Source: Pseudomonadota bacterium (GTDB lineage: Bacteria > Pseudomonadota > Gammaproteobacteria > Pseudomonadales > Pseudomonadaceae). From it: a stretch of DNA of 64,000 bases. The position numbers and the translations under genes are program-made. The notes under the pieces were generated by a model that was not told the origin of the DNA, did no database searches, and was given only the letters and a program-made list of their open reading frames with translations. This document shows, piece by piece, positions 24,634 through 32,960 of the stretch; positions within the stretch are counted from its first letter, which is position 1; each line of letters begins with the position of its first letter. The stretch is from assembly GCA_023388335.1 (NCBI GenBank), contig JAEWGL010000091.1, positions 1 through 64,000 of the forward strand. The letters are read 5' to 3'.

Positions 24634-26034
24634 TCATGCCTCATCCGCGGCGGTCATCAGTTCGTGCCAGTACAGCCACCAGTGCCACTGCGTGTCGTCC
24701 TTGGTAAAGCCTTCGTTGACGATGCCTGGGCCGGGCCAGCCTTCAGGCGCACCCGTCTCGTAGCAGGCCTGATACTTGAGGGTGCTCTTGCGTCCCATCG
24801 CGCCCTTGGCGGCCAACGTCATGTGCGGCCAGGTATCGGAGTCATCCTGCTCGACCATGCCGGAGGTGCCGAATAGTTGAATGGTCTGCTTGAGCATCTT
24901 GTCTCGCAGCTCTGGTGGCGCGTCCTTCTCGGCGAACACCCAGTTGACGAATTCCAACTTGTCAGGGCCTTGCGGCACATAGGCGTGCAGGGTCATGGAG
25001 CCCACGACGCTGCCGTCGGGCTGTGGAATGTAGACAAACCCAAAAAGAATATTCGGGAACATGCCACCCACTTGCGGAGGCATGCTAGTGAGCACCTGCA
25101 ACTGCTCGTCGCTCAGGTTGCGTGCCAGCTGCTCGACCATCCCGGCGGTCATGCCGGCAGGTGGTAGTGCTTCAAGCTTCTGCTGCACGCTCAGCTCGGC
25201 CGGGTCCAGGCCGGTAAGGCGCTTGATCTTGCGGGCCAGGTCGATGCAGCGCAGGGCATGGCCATGCGGCGAGCTGATCTCGACACCGATCATTTCCGGG
25301 CTCAGGTCGGCGGTTTCACCCTCGCCCTTCTTCGCATAGTTGCCCACCTCGCCCAGCCAGCGGTGCAGGGTCAGGGTGTGGAAGCCGTCCGCGGCGGACT
25401 GCTCGCCAGCGGTTTTCCAGTTGGCGTTGACGATGAAGCGCTGAGGCGGACCGAGCACTTCCATGCCCTTGTCGGAACGACAGAACAGCATGTCGTAGTA
25501 CCACTTCGCGTCGCCCAGAAACTCCTCGAAGGACGGCCCCTCGGTGTTCCAGGTGGCAAACACCAGGCCGCCGTACAGCGTGACCCGCGCCTTTTTCAGC
25601 CCCAGCTCCTCTTTAGGCATCATCTTGCCGTGCATGCACTCGCGCTCCACCGGCGAACCGATGAAGTCCCCGTTCGGGCGGAATGCCCAACCATGGTAGA
25701 TGCATTTGTGGATCTGGGTGTTGCCGCAATCGGCGGTGGTGATGCGCATGCCGCGGTGCGGGCACACGTTCAGAGTGACGAACACTTCGCCTTGTTTGCC
25801 ACGGGCGACGATCACCGAGTCGGAACCCAGGTCGCGGACCATGAAGTCCCCGGCGTTGGGGATCTCCGTTTCATGGCCCAGCAGTACCCAGATCTTGCCG
25901 AAGATCTTTTCCATCTCCAGCTCGTAGATTTCACGGTCGGACAGCACGCGCATCTGCACTTCGCGAGTGTTGGGGTAAATGAGGTCCGAGACCTTGGTTC
26001 CATCAGACAATACGGGGCTTGTTCTTGTTAGCAT
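24634..26034 (-). CDS. ditA1: Ring-hydroxylating dioxygenase, Rieske alpha subunit
   Basis: 466 residues from the second of two adjacent ATGs, which is five bases from AGGAGG. The Rieske [2Fe-2S] motif is CPHRG with CIYHGW 17 residues on. The catalytic mononuclear iron site is ADGFHTLTLH (Asp bridge and two His), with a further Asp in EQDDSDTW. A long insert after the iron site separates it from classical naphthalene or biphenyl oxygenases. Known DitA hydroxylates 7-oxodehydroabietate, the point where the aromatic and non-aromatic abietane routes join. Gene order (ditH upstream, ditA2 downstream, ferredoxin about 9 kb away) matches BKME-9. Confidence 0.95.
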   Translation of the reverse strand: MLTRTSPVLSDGTKVSDLIYPNTREVQMRVLSDREIYELEMEKIFGKIWVLLGHETEIPNAGDFMVRDLGSDSVIVARGKQGEVFVTLNVCPHRGMRITTADCGNTQIHKCIYHGWAFRPNGDFIGSPVERECMHGKMMPKEELGLKKARVTLYGGLVFATWNTEGPSFEEFLGDAKWYYDMLFCRSDKGMEVLGPPQRFIVNANWKTAGEQSAADGFHTLTLHRWLGEVGNYAKKGEGETADLSPEMIGVEISSPHGHALRCIDLARKIKRLTGLDPAELSVQQKLEALPPAGMTAGMVEQLARNLSDEQLQVLTSMPPQVGGMFPNILFGFVYIPQPDGSVVGSMTLHAYVPQGPDKLEFVNWVFAEKDAPPELRDKMLKQTIQLFGTSGMVEQDDSDTWPHMTLAAKGAMGRKSTLKYQACYETGAPEGWPGPGIVNEGFTKDDTQWHWWLYWHELMTAADEA

Positions 26035-26079
26035 CATTGCCTCCTGCTCAGGGTGTCACGGCGGGGCCGCAACGCAATA

Positions 26080-26106
26080 TAAGACACTTTATCAGTTTTT
26101 GTATAT
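26080..26106. promoter_or_regulatory. Island dyad motif, site E (weak)
   Basis: TAAGACAC-N11-TTGTATAT at the standard spacing; left core AAGACA (26081-26086), right core TGTATA (26100-26105), two mismatches each. Lies 46 bp before ditA1. Confidence 0.4.
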
Positions 26107-26146
26107 TTAATTCACGTATAAAAAGTAGGTCCTTGGCAGCCCGGTA

Positions 26147-27148
26147 TCAGGCCTCGGTAGCTGCCTTGCGGCCGACCTGGGTGCGCAGCACACCGATACC
26201 GTCGATCTCCAGCTCGACCACATCGCCGGGCTTGAGGTAGCGAAGCTGCTCCAGGCCACAGCCGTTGCCCACCGTGCCGGAACCCAGGAACTCGCCGGGG
26301 TGCAGGGTTTCCGAACGTGAAACATGGGCGATCACGTCTTCGAAGTGCCAGCGCATGTCCCGGGTGTTGCCACGCCCCCACTCCTCGCCGTTGACCCGCG
26401 CCACCATGTTCAGGTCGTAGGGGTCGCCCAGTTCATCCACGGTCACCAGGCACGGGCCCATGATGTTGGCGGTGTCGAAGTCCTTGCTCTTGGCTGGACC
26501 GAGCATGCCGGGCATTTCCAGGGCCTGGGCATCGCGGGCGCTCATGTCGTTGAAGATGGTGTAACCGACGATATGCGCGCCAGCGGCCTCACGGCTGATG
26601 TCCTTGCCCCGCTTGCCGATGTAGCAGCCGAACTCCAGCTCGAAATCCATCGCGCGGCTGAAGCTGGGCCACTGGAACTCGTCATCGATGCCCACCACAG
26701 CAAAACGGTTGCCCTTGTAGTAGATGGGCTGCTTGTTAAAGGTCTCGATCACCCGGTCGTCGGCACGGGTATTCATGGCCTTGAGGGACGCTTCGGGATC
26801 GTCGGTACGCAGCGCTCGGGCGCGCCGGGCGGCGGCAAAACTCTGGCGCAGGTGCAATTCGAAACAGGAACAATCGCGCATCTGCGGTGGTGGCTGGATC
26901 GGTGCGCGCAGCTTGACTCCGGAGCGCTCCAGCACAGCTGCCGAGGGCGCCTTGGCTACCAGGGAGCGGGCCAGCTCCAGCGCCGCATCACCGCCTTCGA
27001 CCAACGCGAGGATGCTGCCCAGAGCGGGGCTGTCGCGCCCTTGCAACACCCGATAGGCCGTTTGCAGGTCGAGCACTTGGCGGTCCTGGTCGAGCAGTGC
27101 ACCGGCACGGTCAACGCCATTGGCGTCGGTATAGGTGACCAGCCTCAT
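26147..27148 (-). CDS. ditH: Fumarylacetoacetate hydrolase family isomerase/hydrolase
   Basis: 333 residues, longer than the other two FAH proteins because of an N-terminal domain of about 80 residues before the ELHLRQS region. Metal ligands lie in DFELEFGCYIGKRG and YTIFNDMSARDAQ; SGTVGNGCGLEQ is the late loop. Relatives act on acylpyruvates or meta-cleavage dienoates (isomerase, decarboxylase or C-C hydrolase). Overlaps the ditG stop by four bases (ATGA), so ditG-ditH are translationally coupled and lie just before the dioxygenase genes. Substrate assignment is inference. Confidence 0.9.
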   Translation of the reverse strand: MRLVTYTDANGVDRAGALLDQDRQVLDLQTAYRVLQGRDSPALGSILALVEGGDAALELARSLVAKAPSAAVLERSGVKLRAPIQPPPQMRDCSCFELHLRQSFAAARRARALRTDDPEASLKAMNTRADDRVIETFNKQPIYYKGNRFAVVGIDDEFQWPSFSRAMDFELEFGCYIGKRGKDISREAAGAHIVGYTIFNDMSARDAQALEMPGMLGPAKSKDFDTANIMGPCLVTVDELGDPYDLNMVARVNGEEWGRGNTRDMRWHFEDVIAHVSRSETLHPGEFLGSGTVGNGCGLEQLRYLKPGDVVELEIDGIGVLRTQVGRKAATEA

Positions 27149-27846
27149 ACCCGCCCACTCACGGGCAACAACGCGCCGGTCACGGCGGCCGCTTCATCGG
27201 ACAACAGGAACGCGACCACCCCCGATAGTGCCTGCGGGGTCACCCAGCGGCTGCTGTCGGCGTCGGGCATGTCGGCGCGGTTGGTTGGGGTGTCGATGAT
27301 GCTGGGCAATACCGCGTTCACCGTCACGCCACGGTCTTTCAGCTCTTCGGCCAGGGCTTCGGTCAGGCGCGCCACCCCCGCCTTGGAGGCGGCATAGGCG
27401 CCCATGCCGGCAGCGGCCTTGACCGATGCCAGCGCGCCGATATTGACGATGCGCCCGGCGCCGGACTGCAGCAGGTAGGCCAGCGCCGACTGGGCACTGA
27501 CCACGGCGGTGCGCACGTTCATCTGGTACAGGCGGTCCCAGGTGTTCAGGCTGCCGCCCTCGAGGGTTTCCCAGGCAAACCCGCCAGCGACATTGACCAG
27601 GCCGTCGACGCTGCCCCAGTGCGCGGCCACCTGTTCGAAGGCGGCAGCGGCCGACTCGGTCGAGGCCAGGTCGACGCCGCCCAGGCACAGCAGCTTGTGC
27701 GTATCGAGCAGGTCGGCAGGTGCCTCGCTGCGGTCCAGCAGGGCCACCCGCGCGCCCTGCGTCAGCAGGTACTTGCCCAGCGCGCTGCCCAAGGCACCGA
27801 AGCCCCCAGTGACGACTACCCTTTTGTCCAGTAATGACTGGGACAT
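27145..27846 (-). CDS. ditG: Short-chain dehydrogenase/reductase
   Basis: 233 residues from ATG 27846 (AGAGGA eight bases upstream). The cofactor loop TGGFGALG departs from the usual TGxxxGxG spacing only slightly; the catalytic set is NIGALASVKAAAGMGAYAASKAG with Tyr and Lys intact. Short for the family. It is translated into ditH. Divergent from the DUF35-ditF pair, with dyad site D in the shared promoter. A 3-hydroxyacyl-CoA or alcohol oxidation role is likely but not proven by sequence. Confidence 0.9.
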   Translation of the reverse strand: MSQSLLDKRVVVTGGFGALGSALGKYLLTQGARVALLDRSEAPADLLDTHKLLCLGGVDLASTESAAAAFEQVAAHWGSVDGLVNVAGGFAWETLEGGSLNTWDRLYQMNVRTAVVSAQSALAYLLQSGAGRIVNIGALASVKAAAGMGAYAASKAGVARLTEALAEELKDRGVTVNAVLPSIIDTPTNRADMPDADSSRWVTPQALSGVVAFLLSDEAAAVTGALLPVSGRV

Positions 27847-27909
27847 AGCCAAATCCTCTTGTTGTTTTACCGCGAGAACGGTCGATTCGTGCTTTCGCTG
27901 GCGCCAATA

Positions 27910-27936
27910 TATGACACTTTTCCTAAATATGTGCAA
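27910..27936. promoter_or_regulatory. Island dyad motif, site D
   Basis: TATGACAC-N11-ATGTGCAA; right core TGTGCA (27930-27935) is perfect, left core ATGACA (27911-27916) keeps GACA. It lies in the divergent ditG/DUF35 promoter, 64 bp before ditG and 46 bp before the DUF35 start. Confidence 0.55.
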
Positions 27937-27981
27937 ATGATACTGTGTGACTCCATGTCGAACATTCACCACGGACTGCTG

Positions 27982-28380
27982 ATGCCTAGAAAACTCCCTG
28001 CACTGAACGCCGACAACCGTGCCTTCTGGCAAGGCGGTGAAACGGGCCGGTTACTGATCCACCGCTGCGCCGCGTGCAGCCGCTACTTTCACCCGCCCGC
28101 CCCGCTCTGTCCGCAGTGCGCCAGCTTCGAGGTGGGTCCCGAGGCGGTGTCCGGCCGGGGCAAGGTGCTCAGCTTCACCATCAACTATCAGGTCTGGACG
28201 CCCGACCTAGAGGTGCCCTACGTGGTGGCGATCATCGAACTCGCCGAACAGGTCGGCTTGCAGTTCGTCAGCAACGTGGTGGGCATGCCGATCACGGATG
28301 TGCACATCGACATGCCGGTTCGGGTCAGTTTCCTCAATGTCGAGGACGTGTGGCTGCCCCTGTTCGAGAGGGCTCAATGA
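27982..28380 (+). CDS. DUF35/OB-fold zinc-ribbon protein, probable partner of DitF
   Basis: 132 residues from ATG 27982 (an ATG at 27955 is the alternative). The N-terminal rubredoxin-like ribbon is RCAACSRYFHPPAPLCPQC, two CxxC pairs, followed by an OB-fold domain (GKVLSFTINYQVW...VPYVVAIIEL). In steroid side-chain degradation such DUF35 proteins (ChsH2 C-terminal part) form a complex with a thiolase-fold aldolase (Ltp2) and are needed for its activity. Here the next gene, overlapping by four bases, is exactly such a thiolase-fold protein, so a complex is very likely. Confidence 0.88.
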   Translation: MPRKLPALNADNRAFWQGGETGRLLIHRCAACSRYFHPPAPLCPQCASFEVGPEAVSGRGKVLSFTINYQVWTPDLEVPYVVAIIELAEQVGLQFVSNVVGMPITDVHIDMPVRVSFLNVEDVWLPLFERAQ

Positions 28381-29570
28381 TGTTCGATCACCGTTACGAA
28401 AAAGACGTGGCCATCACCGGCATCGGCCAGTCGGAAGTCGGCCGACCGTCGGACAAATCAGCCATGCGCCTGACCCTCGATGCGTGCCTGCAAGCGATTG
28501 CCGACGCCGGGCTGCAACGCAGCGATATCGACGGGGTGGCCTGCTGGCCCGGCGACAACAACAATGGCGACCCGTTTTCCCCGGTGGGACCTAGCGCGCT
28601 GAAAAGTGCACTGGGGCTCAACGTCAACTGGTTTGGCGCAGGCTACGAAGGGCCGGGGCCCCTGGCCGGGGTGATCAATGGCGCCATGGCGATCGCCGCC
28701 GGGTTGTGCAAGCACGTGTTGGTGTTTCGCACCATCACCGAGGCCTCGGCACGCGCGGTCAACCGGCAGGCCGGTGCATTGACCGCCAAGACCCAGGGCC
28801 GCGACAGCAGCTACGCCTGGCAATGGTTCACCCCGTTCAATGTGCATTCGGGAATCAACCTGATGGCCCTGTATGCCCAGCGCCATTTTCACGAGTACGG
28901 CACCCGCCCCGAGCAACTGGCGCAGATCGCCCTCACCTGCCGGAGCAATGCCATGCGCAACCCCAAGGCGGTGTACCGCGCGCCCATGACGATGGACGAC
29001 TACATGAACGCGCGGATGATCTCTTCGCCCCTGCGCCTGTTCGACTGCGATGTGCACTGCGATGCCTCTACCGCGATCATCCTGTCGCGTCGCGATGTGG
29101 CCCGGGACCTGCCGAACAGGCCGATCCGCATCGAGGCGATGGGCGCCGCGCTGAACCAGCCGTGGTCGTGGGACCAGATTTCACTGACCCGAATGGCCGC
29201 CTTCGATGTCGGCCAGATGATGTGGGCGCGCACCGACTACACCCCGCAGGACGTCGGCTCGGCGCAGCTGTATGACGGCTTCTCGATCCTGACCCTGATC
29301 TGGCTGGAAGCGTTGGGCCTGTGCCCAGTGGGTGAAAGTGGGTCCTTTGTCGAAGGTGGGGGGCGTATCGCGCTGCAAGGCAGCTTGCCGATCAACACCA
29401 ATGGCGGGCAGTTGTCCGGCGGGCGCACCCATGGGCTGGGCTACGTGCACGAGGCGTGCCTGCAACTGTGGGGGCGCGCCGAAGGCCGGCAAACCCGCGA
29501 CCATGGCGTCAGTACGGTGGCCGCAGGCGGCGGCCCGCTCGGGGGCAGCTTACTGCTGGTACGCGAATAG
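28377..29570 (+). CDS. ditF: Thiolase-fold lipid-transfer-type protein, probable retro-aldolase
   Basis: 397 residues from the ATG overlapping the DUF35 stop; a second ATG follows at once. It has the thiolase fold of SCP-x/Ltp proteins (VAITGIGQSEVGRPS at the start) but not the thiolase nucleophile Cys, the GHP motif or the C-terminal CxGG. Instead it keeps YDGFSILTLIWLEALG and SGGRTHGLGYVHEACLQLWG, with Tyr residues at places used by the steroid retro-aldolase Ltp2. With its DUF35 partner it probably cleaves a beta-hydroxyacyl-CoA by retro-aldol reaction. It converges on ditR with a 9-bp gap. Confidence 0.85.
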   Translation: MMFDHRYEKDVAITGIGQSEVGRPSDKSAMRLTLDACLQAIADAGLQRSDIDGVACWPGDNNNGDPFSPVGPSALKSALGLNVNWFGAGYEGPGPLAGVINGAMAIAAGLCKHVLVFRTITEASARAVNRQAGALTAKTQGRDSSYAWQWFTPFNVHSGINLMALYAQRHFHEYGTRPEQLAQIALTCRSNAMRNPKAVYRAPMTMDDYMNARMISSPLRLFDCDVHCDASTAIILSRRDVARDLPNRPIRIEAMGAALNQPWSWDQISLTRMAAFDVGQMMWARTDYTPQDVGSAQLYDGFSILTLIWLEALGLCPVGESGSFVEGGGRIALQGSLPINTNGGQLSGGRTHGLGYVHEACLQLWGRAEGRQTRDHGVSTVAAGGGPLGGSLLLVRE

Positions 29571-29579
29571 CGGCGAAGT

Positions 29580-30365
29580 TCAGTAGAGTACGCAGGCCAC
29601 TTCGTTGCAGAACTCGATCAGCGCCTTGCCCATCTCGGCAAGGCCCTCTTCGTCGCGCTGGCCGCGGAACATCACCGCCGAAACGGTGAACTCGATGCTG
29701 TTGGAAGGTGAATAGATCGGCGCCGCCACGGCCAGGATACCGCCGGAAAAATACCCGTCGTCCATCGCCCAGCCGCGCTCGGCAGCCACTTTGACGTCCT
29801 CGCGATAATCCTCCAGAGACAACGGCCGGGCCCAGCGGATCTTCTCGAAATTACTTTCCACCAGCGGGTCGTGCATGTCGATCTGGGTGGCGAACAGTCG
29901 CCCGCTTGCGCCCATCAAGATCGGCAGCCGTTGGCCCTCGGCCATGTCGATGCGTACATCGGTGGGGCTGGCCGCGGAGCTGACGATCACGATCCGGTCC
30001 GGACTCATCTTGCGCCACAGTGTGATGGTCACCCGGAGCCGCGATGCCAGGTTCTGTAACAGCGGCTTGGCCATCTGCACGCGATGGCCCTGGGTCACCA
30101 GTTGCTCCACCAGGCGCGCCAGGCCGGAGCCCACTGAATAGCGTTTGGACAGCGGGCTGAAATCGACCACATCCTCGTGCACCAGAGTACGCAGGATGTT
30201 GAAGCAGGTACTGGGGTTGATGGAAAGCTGTCGGGCGATGTCCAAGGAGCGTTCAGGTTTGCCGACCTGGCCGAGATGACGCAGGATGCGTATGGCATTG
30301 GATACCGGCTTGACGAAGGTTGCATTGGCCGATTTGGCGGTGTCGCTGACGTCTGAAATGTCCAT
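29580..30365 (-). CDS. ditR: IclR-family regulator, activator of the dit genes
   Basis: 261 residues. The N-terminal winged helix (about residues 20-85: ILRHLGQVGKPERSLDIARQLSINPSTCFNILRTLV) is followed by the IclR effector domain (GASGRLFATQ, ERGWAMDDGYFSGGILAVAAPI). In BKME-9, DitR is an inducer-dependent activator of ditA3. It is placed after ditE on the same strand, as in BKME-9. A near-palindrome GGTAA-N7-TTACC lies 11 bp before its start. Inducers in the known system are abietanes, including some that do not support growth. Confidence 0.92.
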   Translation of the reverse strand: MDISDVSDTAKSANATFVKPVSNAIRILRHLGQVGKPERSLDIARQLSINPSTCFNILRTLVHEDVVDFSPLSKRYSVGSGLARLVEQLVTQGHRVQMAKPLLQNLASRLRVTITLWRKMSPDRIVIVSSAASPTDVRIDMAEGQRLPILMGASGRLFATQIDMHDPLVESNFEKIRWARPLSLEDYREDVKVAAERGWAMDDGYFSGGILAVAAPIYSPSNSIEFTVSAVMFRGQRDEEGLAEMGKALIEFCNEVACVLY

Positions 30366-30375
30366 ACTGCGCCCC

Positions 30376-30392
30376 GGTAACTAATTATTACC
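30376..30392. promoter_or_regulatory. Palindrome before ditR, possible autoregulatory site
   Basis: GGTAA-CTAATTA-TTACC is a 5-bp inverted repeat around an AT-rich centre that is itself nearly symmetric. A second small dyad, GTAAAA-G-TTTTAC, lies at 30422-30434. Both are in the 95-bp gap between ditE and ditR. Confidence 0.4.
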
Positions 30393-30460
30393 GCTATTCT
30401 AGCCTGAGAATTACTCCTGCCGTAAAAGTTTTACATGGGAATTTCCCCGCACTCCCGAGC

Positions 30461-32041
30461 CTATGGATTCAGCGGCGGCTGGTAGATCAGCCGGCGGGTT
30501 TGCAGGTCTTCGCGGCGAAAGTGCTGCAAAAGCCCCTCCTGGGCCAGGTCGGCCTGGGTCACGCGGACCTGCTGGCGCAAGTAGTCGAGCCAGGACTCGA
30601 CGATGAACCGCTCGCTGTAGCGTTGCGGCTCGGCCATGTCGCGGTACAGCCGCCAGTTCCGCGCACCATTGCGCCGCCGCGTCTTGCCTACCGCGTACAC
30701 CGCCAGCAGAAAATCATCTCGCTGCGGCGCAGGCACCTCGTATATCACCTCCACCGAAACCGGCCCGTCGGCGTGCGCCACCGGGGTCTGCAACTGCAGG
30801 TTGTCGGTCAGCGGCGCCTGGGCAAAGTCGGCCTCGTGGCCCAGCTCCACGCGGCCGTTGCGCGTCAGTAGCACCCCGGCGAGCAGGCACAGCGTCGACA
30901 CCAGCAGGCTCGCCTGCAGCCCTGCATACTCGGCCAGCGCGCCCCAGGCGGCGCCACCGAAGGCCATCGCGCCCATCAGGGTCAATACGTACATCGACGC
31001 TACGCGGGCGCGCACCCAGTTAGCAGCGTAAGTCTGCACCACTGAAGAGAGCGTGGCATTGACCGCCATCCAGCCGAACCCTGCACACAGCATCATGACG
31101 CACACCACGTAGCGGTTGCTCGACAACGCAGCGGCCAGCGCGGCGGCGGCAAAGGCGGCGGTACCGCAGGCAATCAGCCGACGCAGGCCTAGCCTGCGAT
31201 ACAGGCTAGGCGAATTCAGTGCCGCCAGTACCGCCCCCGCCCCCAGGAACGCCATCAGCAGCCCATAGCCACCGGCGCCCATGCCCAGTTGCTGACGCGC
31301 AACCAGGGGCATCAATGCCCACAGCGCACTGGCGCTGGCAGTGAACACCAGCACCTGCTGCATTGCGCTGGACAGTACCGCCGAATGGCGGATGTAGCGC
31401 AGCCCGCTGCGCATGCCGCCCATCAGGGTTTCCGGCGGCAGCCCGTGGGCAGGCGGTGCTGGCGCCAGGCGCAACAGAAAGAGCATCACGGCGGCCATGC
31501 ACAGCGCGATCAGCACGAACACCGACGTGCTGTTCCAGTAGGCAATCAACGCCCCGGCCAGGGCCGGCCCCAGGGCACGGGTGGCGTTGACCGCAATGCC
31601 GTTCAGGGCGACCGCTGCCGGTACCTGATCACGCGCCAGCACGCTGATCATGGTCACCATCCACGCCGACATACCCAGCGCGCTGCCGGTGCCCAGCACG
31701 AAGGTGAAGGCCAGCAGCCCCCAGGCTTCGAGGCGCTCGAACCCGGCTAGCAGGCTGAGCATGATGGCCGCGAACACCATCAGGCACTGGGTGACGATCA
31801 GCCAGCGGCGTCGGTCCATCAAGTCGGCGATCACCCCGCCCGGCAGTGCGAACAGAAAGACCGGCAGTGTCACCGCGCTTTGCACCAGCGACACCATGAT
31901 CGGTGAGGTGGTGAGCGTGGTCATGATCCACGCTGCGCCGACCGTCTGCATCCAGATCGCCAGATTCACCACCGCACCGGCAAGCCACAAGCCACGAAAG
32001 GCCTGGTTGCGAAATGGCGCCCACGCCGAACCCTCGCTCAT
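30461..32041 (-). CDS. ditE: MFS permease (MFS_3 type) with C-terminal cytoplasmic domain
   Basis: 526 residues from the second of two adjacent ATGs (AAGGAG five bases upstream). About 400 residues form twelve helices in the enterobactin-exporter-like MFS_3 group (NQAFRGLWLAGAVVNLAIWMQTVGAAWIM, PGGVIADLMDRRRWL). The last 120 residues are a soluble domain with RNGARNWRLYRDMAEPQRYSERFIVESW, common in MFS_3 proteins. In the known cluster ditE is described as a permease; direction is not established, and the family resemblance suggests export. It is cotranscribed with ditD-C-B-A3. Confidence 0.88.
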   Translation of the reverse strand: MSEGSAWAPFRNQAFRGLWLAGAVVNLAIWMQTVGAAWIMTTLTTSPIMVSLVQSAVTLPVFLFALPGGVIADLMDRRRWLIVTQCLMVFAAIMLSLLAGFERLEAWGLLAFTFVLGTGSALGMSAWMVTMISVLARDQVPAAVALNGIAVNATRALGPALAGALIAYWNSTSVFVLIALCMAAVMLFLLRLAPAPPAHGLPPETLMGGMRSGLRYIRHSAVLSSAMQQVLVFTASASALWALMPLVARQQLGMGAGGYGLLMAFLGAGAVLAALNSPSLYRRLGLRRLIACGTAAFAAAALAAALSSNRYVVCVMMLCAGFGWMAVNATLSSVVQTYAANWVRARVASMYVLTLMGAMAFGGAAWGALAEYAGLQASLLVSTLCLLAGVLLTRNGRVELGHEADFAQAPLTDNLQLQTPVAHADGPVSVEVIYEVPAPQRDDFLLAVYAVGKTRRRNGARNWRLYRDMAEPQRYSERFIVESWLDYLRQQVRVTQADLAQEGLLQHFRREDLQTRRLIYQPPLNP

Positions 32042-32074
32042 CATTGCTCCTTAGAACGTCTTGCCCATCAGGGT

Positions 32075-32959
32075 TTAGTGATCCAGCGGCAGCCCCAGGC
32101 GCCCCACCGCGCGGACCGGGCCGAGCGGGTACGGCGCGGCAATGATATTGCGCAGTTGGCCGATGCCGCTGATTTGTGCCACCACCTGGTCACCCGGTTG
32201 CAGGAAGCGCCCGCTTTCCAGGCCCACCCCGTGCGTGGAGCCGGTGAACACCAGGTCGCCGGGGCGCAGCTTGATCCGTGCATCCAGGTAATTGAGCAGC
32301 TCGTCCAGGGGGAAGATCATGTGCTGGGTATTGTCGTGCTGGCGTACTTCGTCATTGACGCTCAGGCGCATCTCCAGCGCAGGCTGCTGCTCGCTGCCCA
32401 GCTCGTCGGCCGTCACGATCCACGGCCCTGCGGGCGTGGTGCGGTCCATGGCCTTCTGGGTCAGCAGGTCGAGCCGCCCGATCTGCTGGCCCGCATCGCG
32501 TGCACTGATGTCGTTACCCACAGTGAAACCCAGAAGGCAGGCGCTGGCGCGGGGTTCATCCTGCAGCGCTCGCCCCACCACCGCCACCAGCTCCACCTCG
32601 TAATCCAGTTGCCTGGTCAGCGGCGAATAGCTGATCGGGTCATTGGCCCCGACCAGAGCCGATTCGGGCTTGAGGTAGGCCAGCGGGTGCGCCGGGACCT
32701 GACTGCCCAGGCGTTCGAGGTGGCTCAGGTAGTTCAGGCCCACACCGAACACGCGGCTGCCCGGCTCCAATGGCGGCAACAAACGTGCCCCGGCTAGCGG
32801 CAGGCGTTCGCCCACCAGGTCCAGGGCGTCCAGGTGCAACCCTGCGCCCAGCCCCGCCCAGCATGCGAAAGGCGCCCGAACCCGCCGGCAGTGCTCGCTG
32901 CTGGCGTCTACCAATGCCCAGAACGCCTGCCCGCCCAGCTCGATCCGCGCCAGGCGCAT
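32075..32959 (-). CDS. ditD: Fumarylacetoacetate hydrolase family protein
   Basis: 294 residues from ATG 32959, one base after the ditC stop. FAH motifs: GVGLNYLSHLERLG, LKPESALVGANDPI, metal ligands in DYEVELVAVVG and GFTVGNDISARDAG, late loop FTGSTHGVGLESG. Its coupling to the ring-cleavage dioxygenase gene suggests it handles the direct meta-cleavage product, as hydrolase or tautomerase/decarboxylase. It is closer to DitM in length and loops than to DitH. Confidence 0.9.
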   Translation of the reverse strand: MRLARIELGGQAFWALVDASSEHCRRVRAPFACWAGLGAGLHLDALDLVGERLPLAGARLLPPLEPGSRVFGVGLNYLSHLERLGSQVPAHPLAYLKPESALVGANDPISYSPLTRQLDYEVELVAVVGRALQDEPRASACLLGFTVGNDISARDAGQQIGRLDLLTQKAMDRTTPAGPWIVTADELGSEQQPALEMRLSVNDEVRQHDNTQHMIFPLDELLNYLDARIKLRPGDLVFTGSTHGVGLESGRFLQPGDQVVAQISGIGQLRNIIAAPYPLGPVRAVGRLGLPLDH

Positions 32960-32960
32960 G

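Noticed and set aside
28377..29570. DitF as a normal acetyl-CoA acetyltransferase
   Set aside because: The thiolase catalytic Cys, GHP and CxGG motifs are absent; the intact thiolase of the island is ditO.
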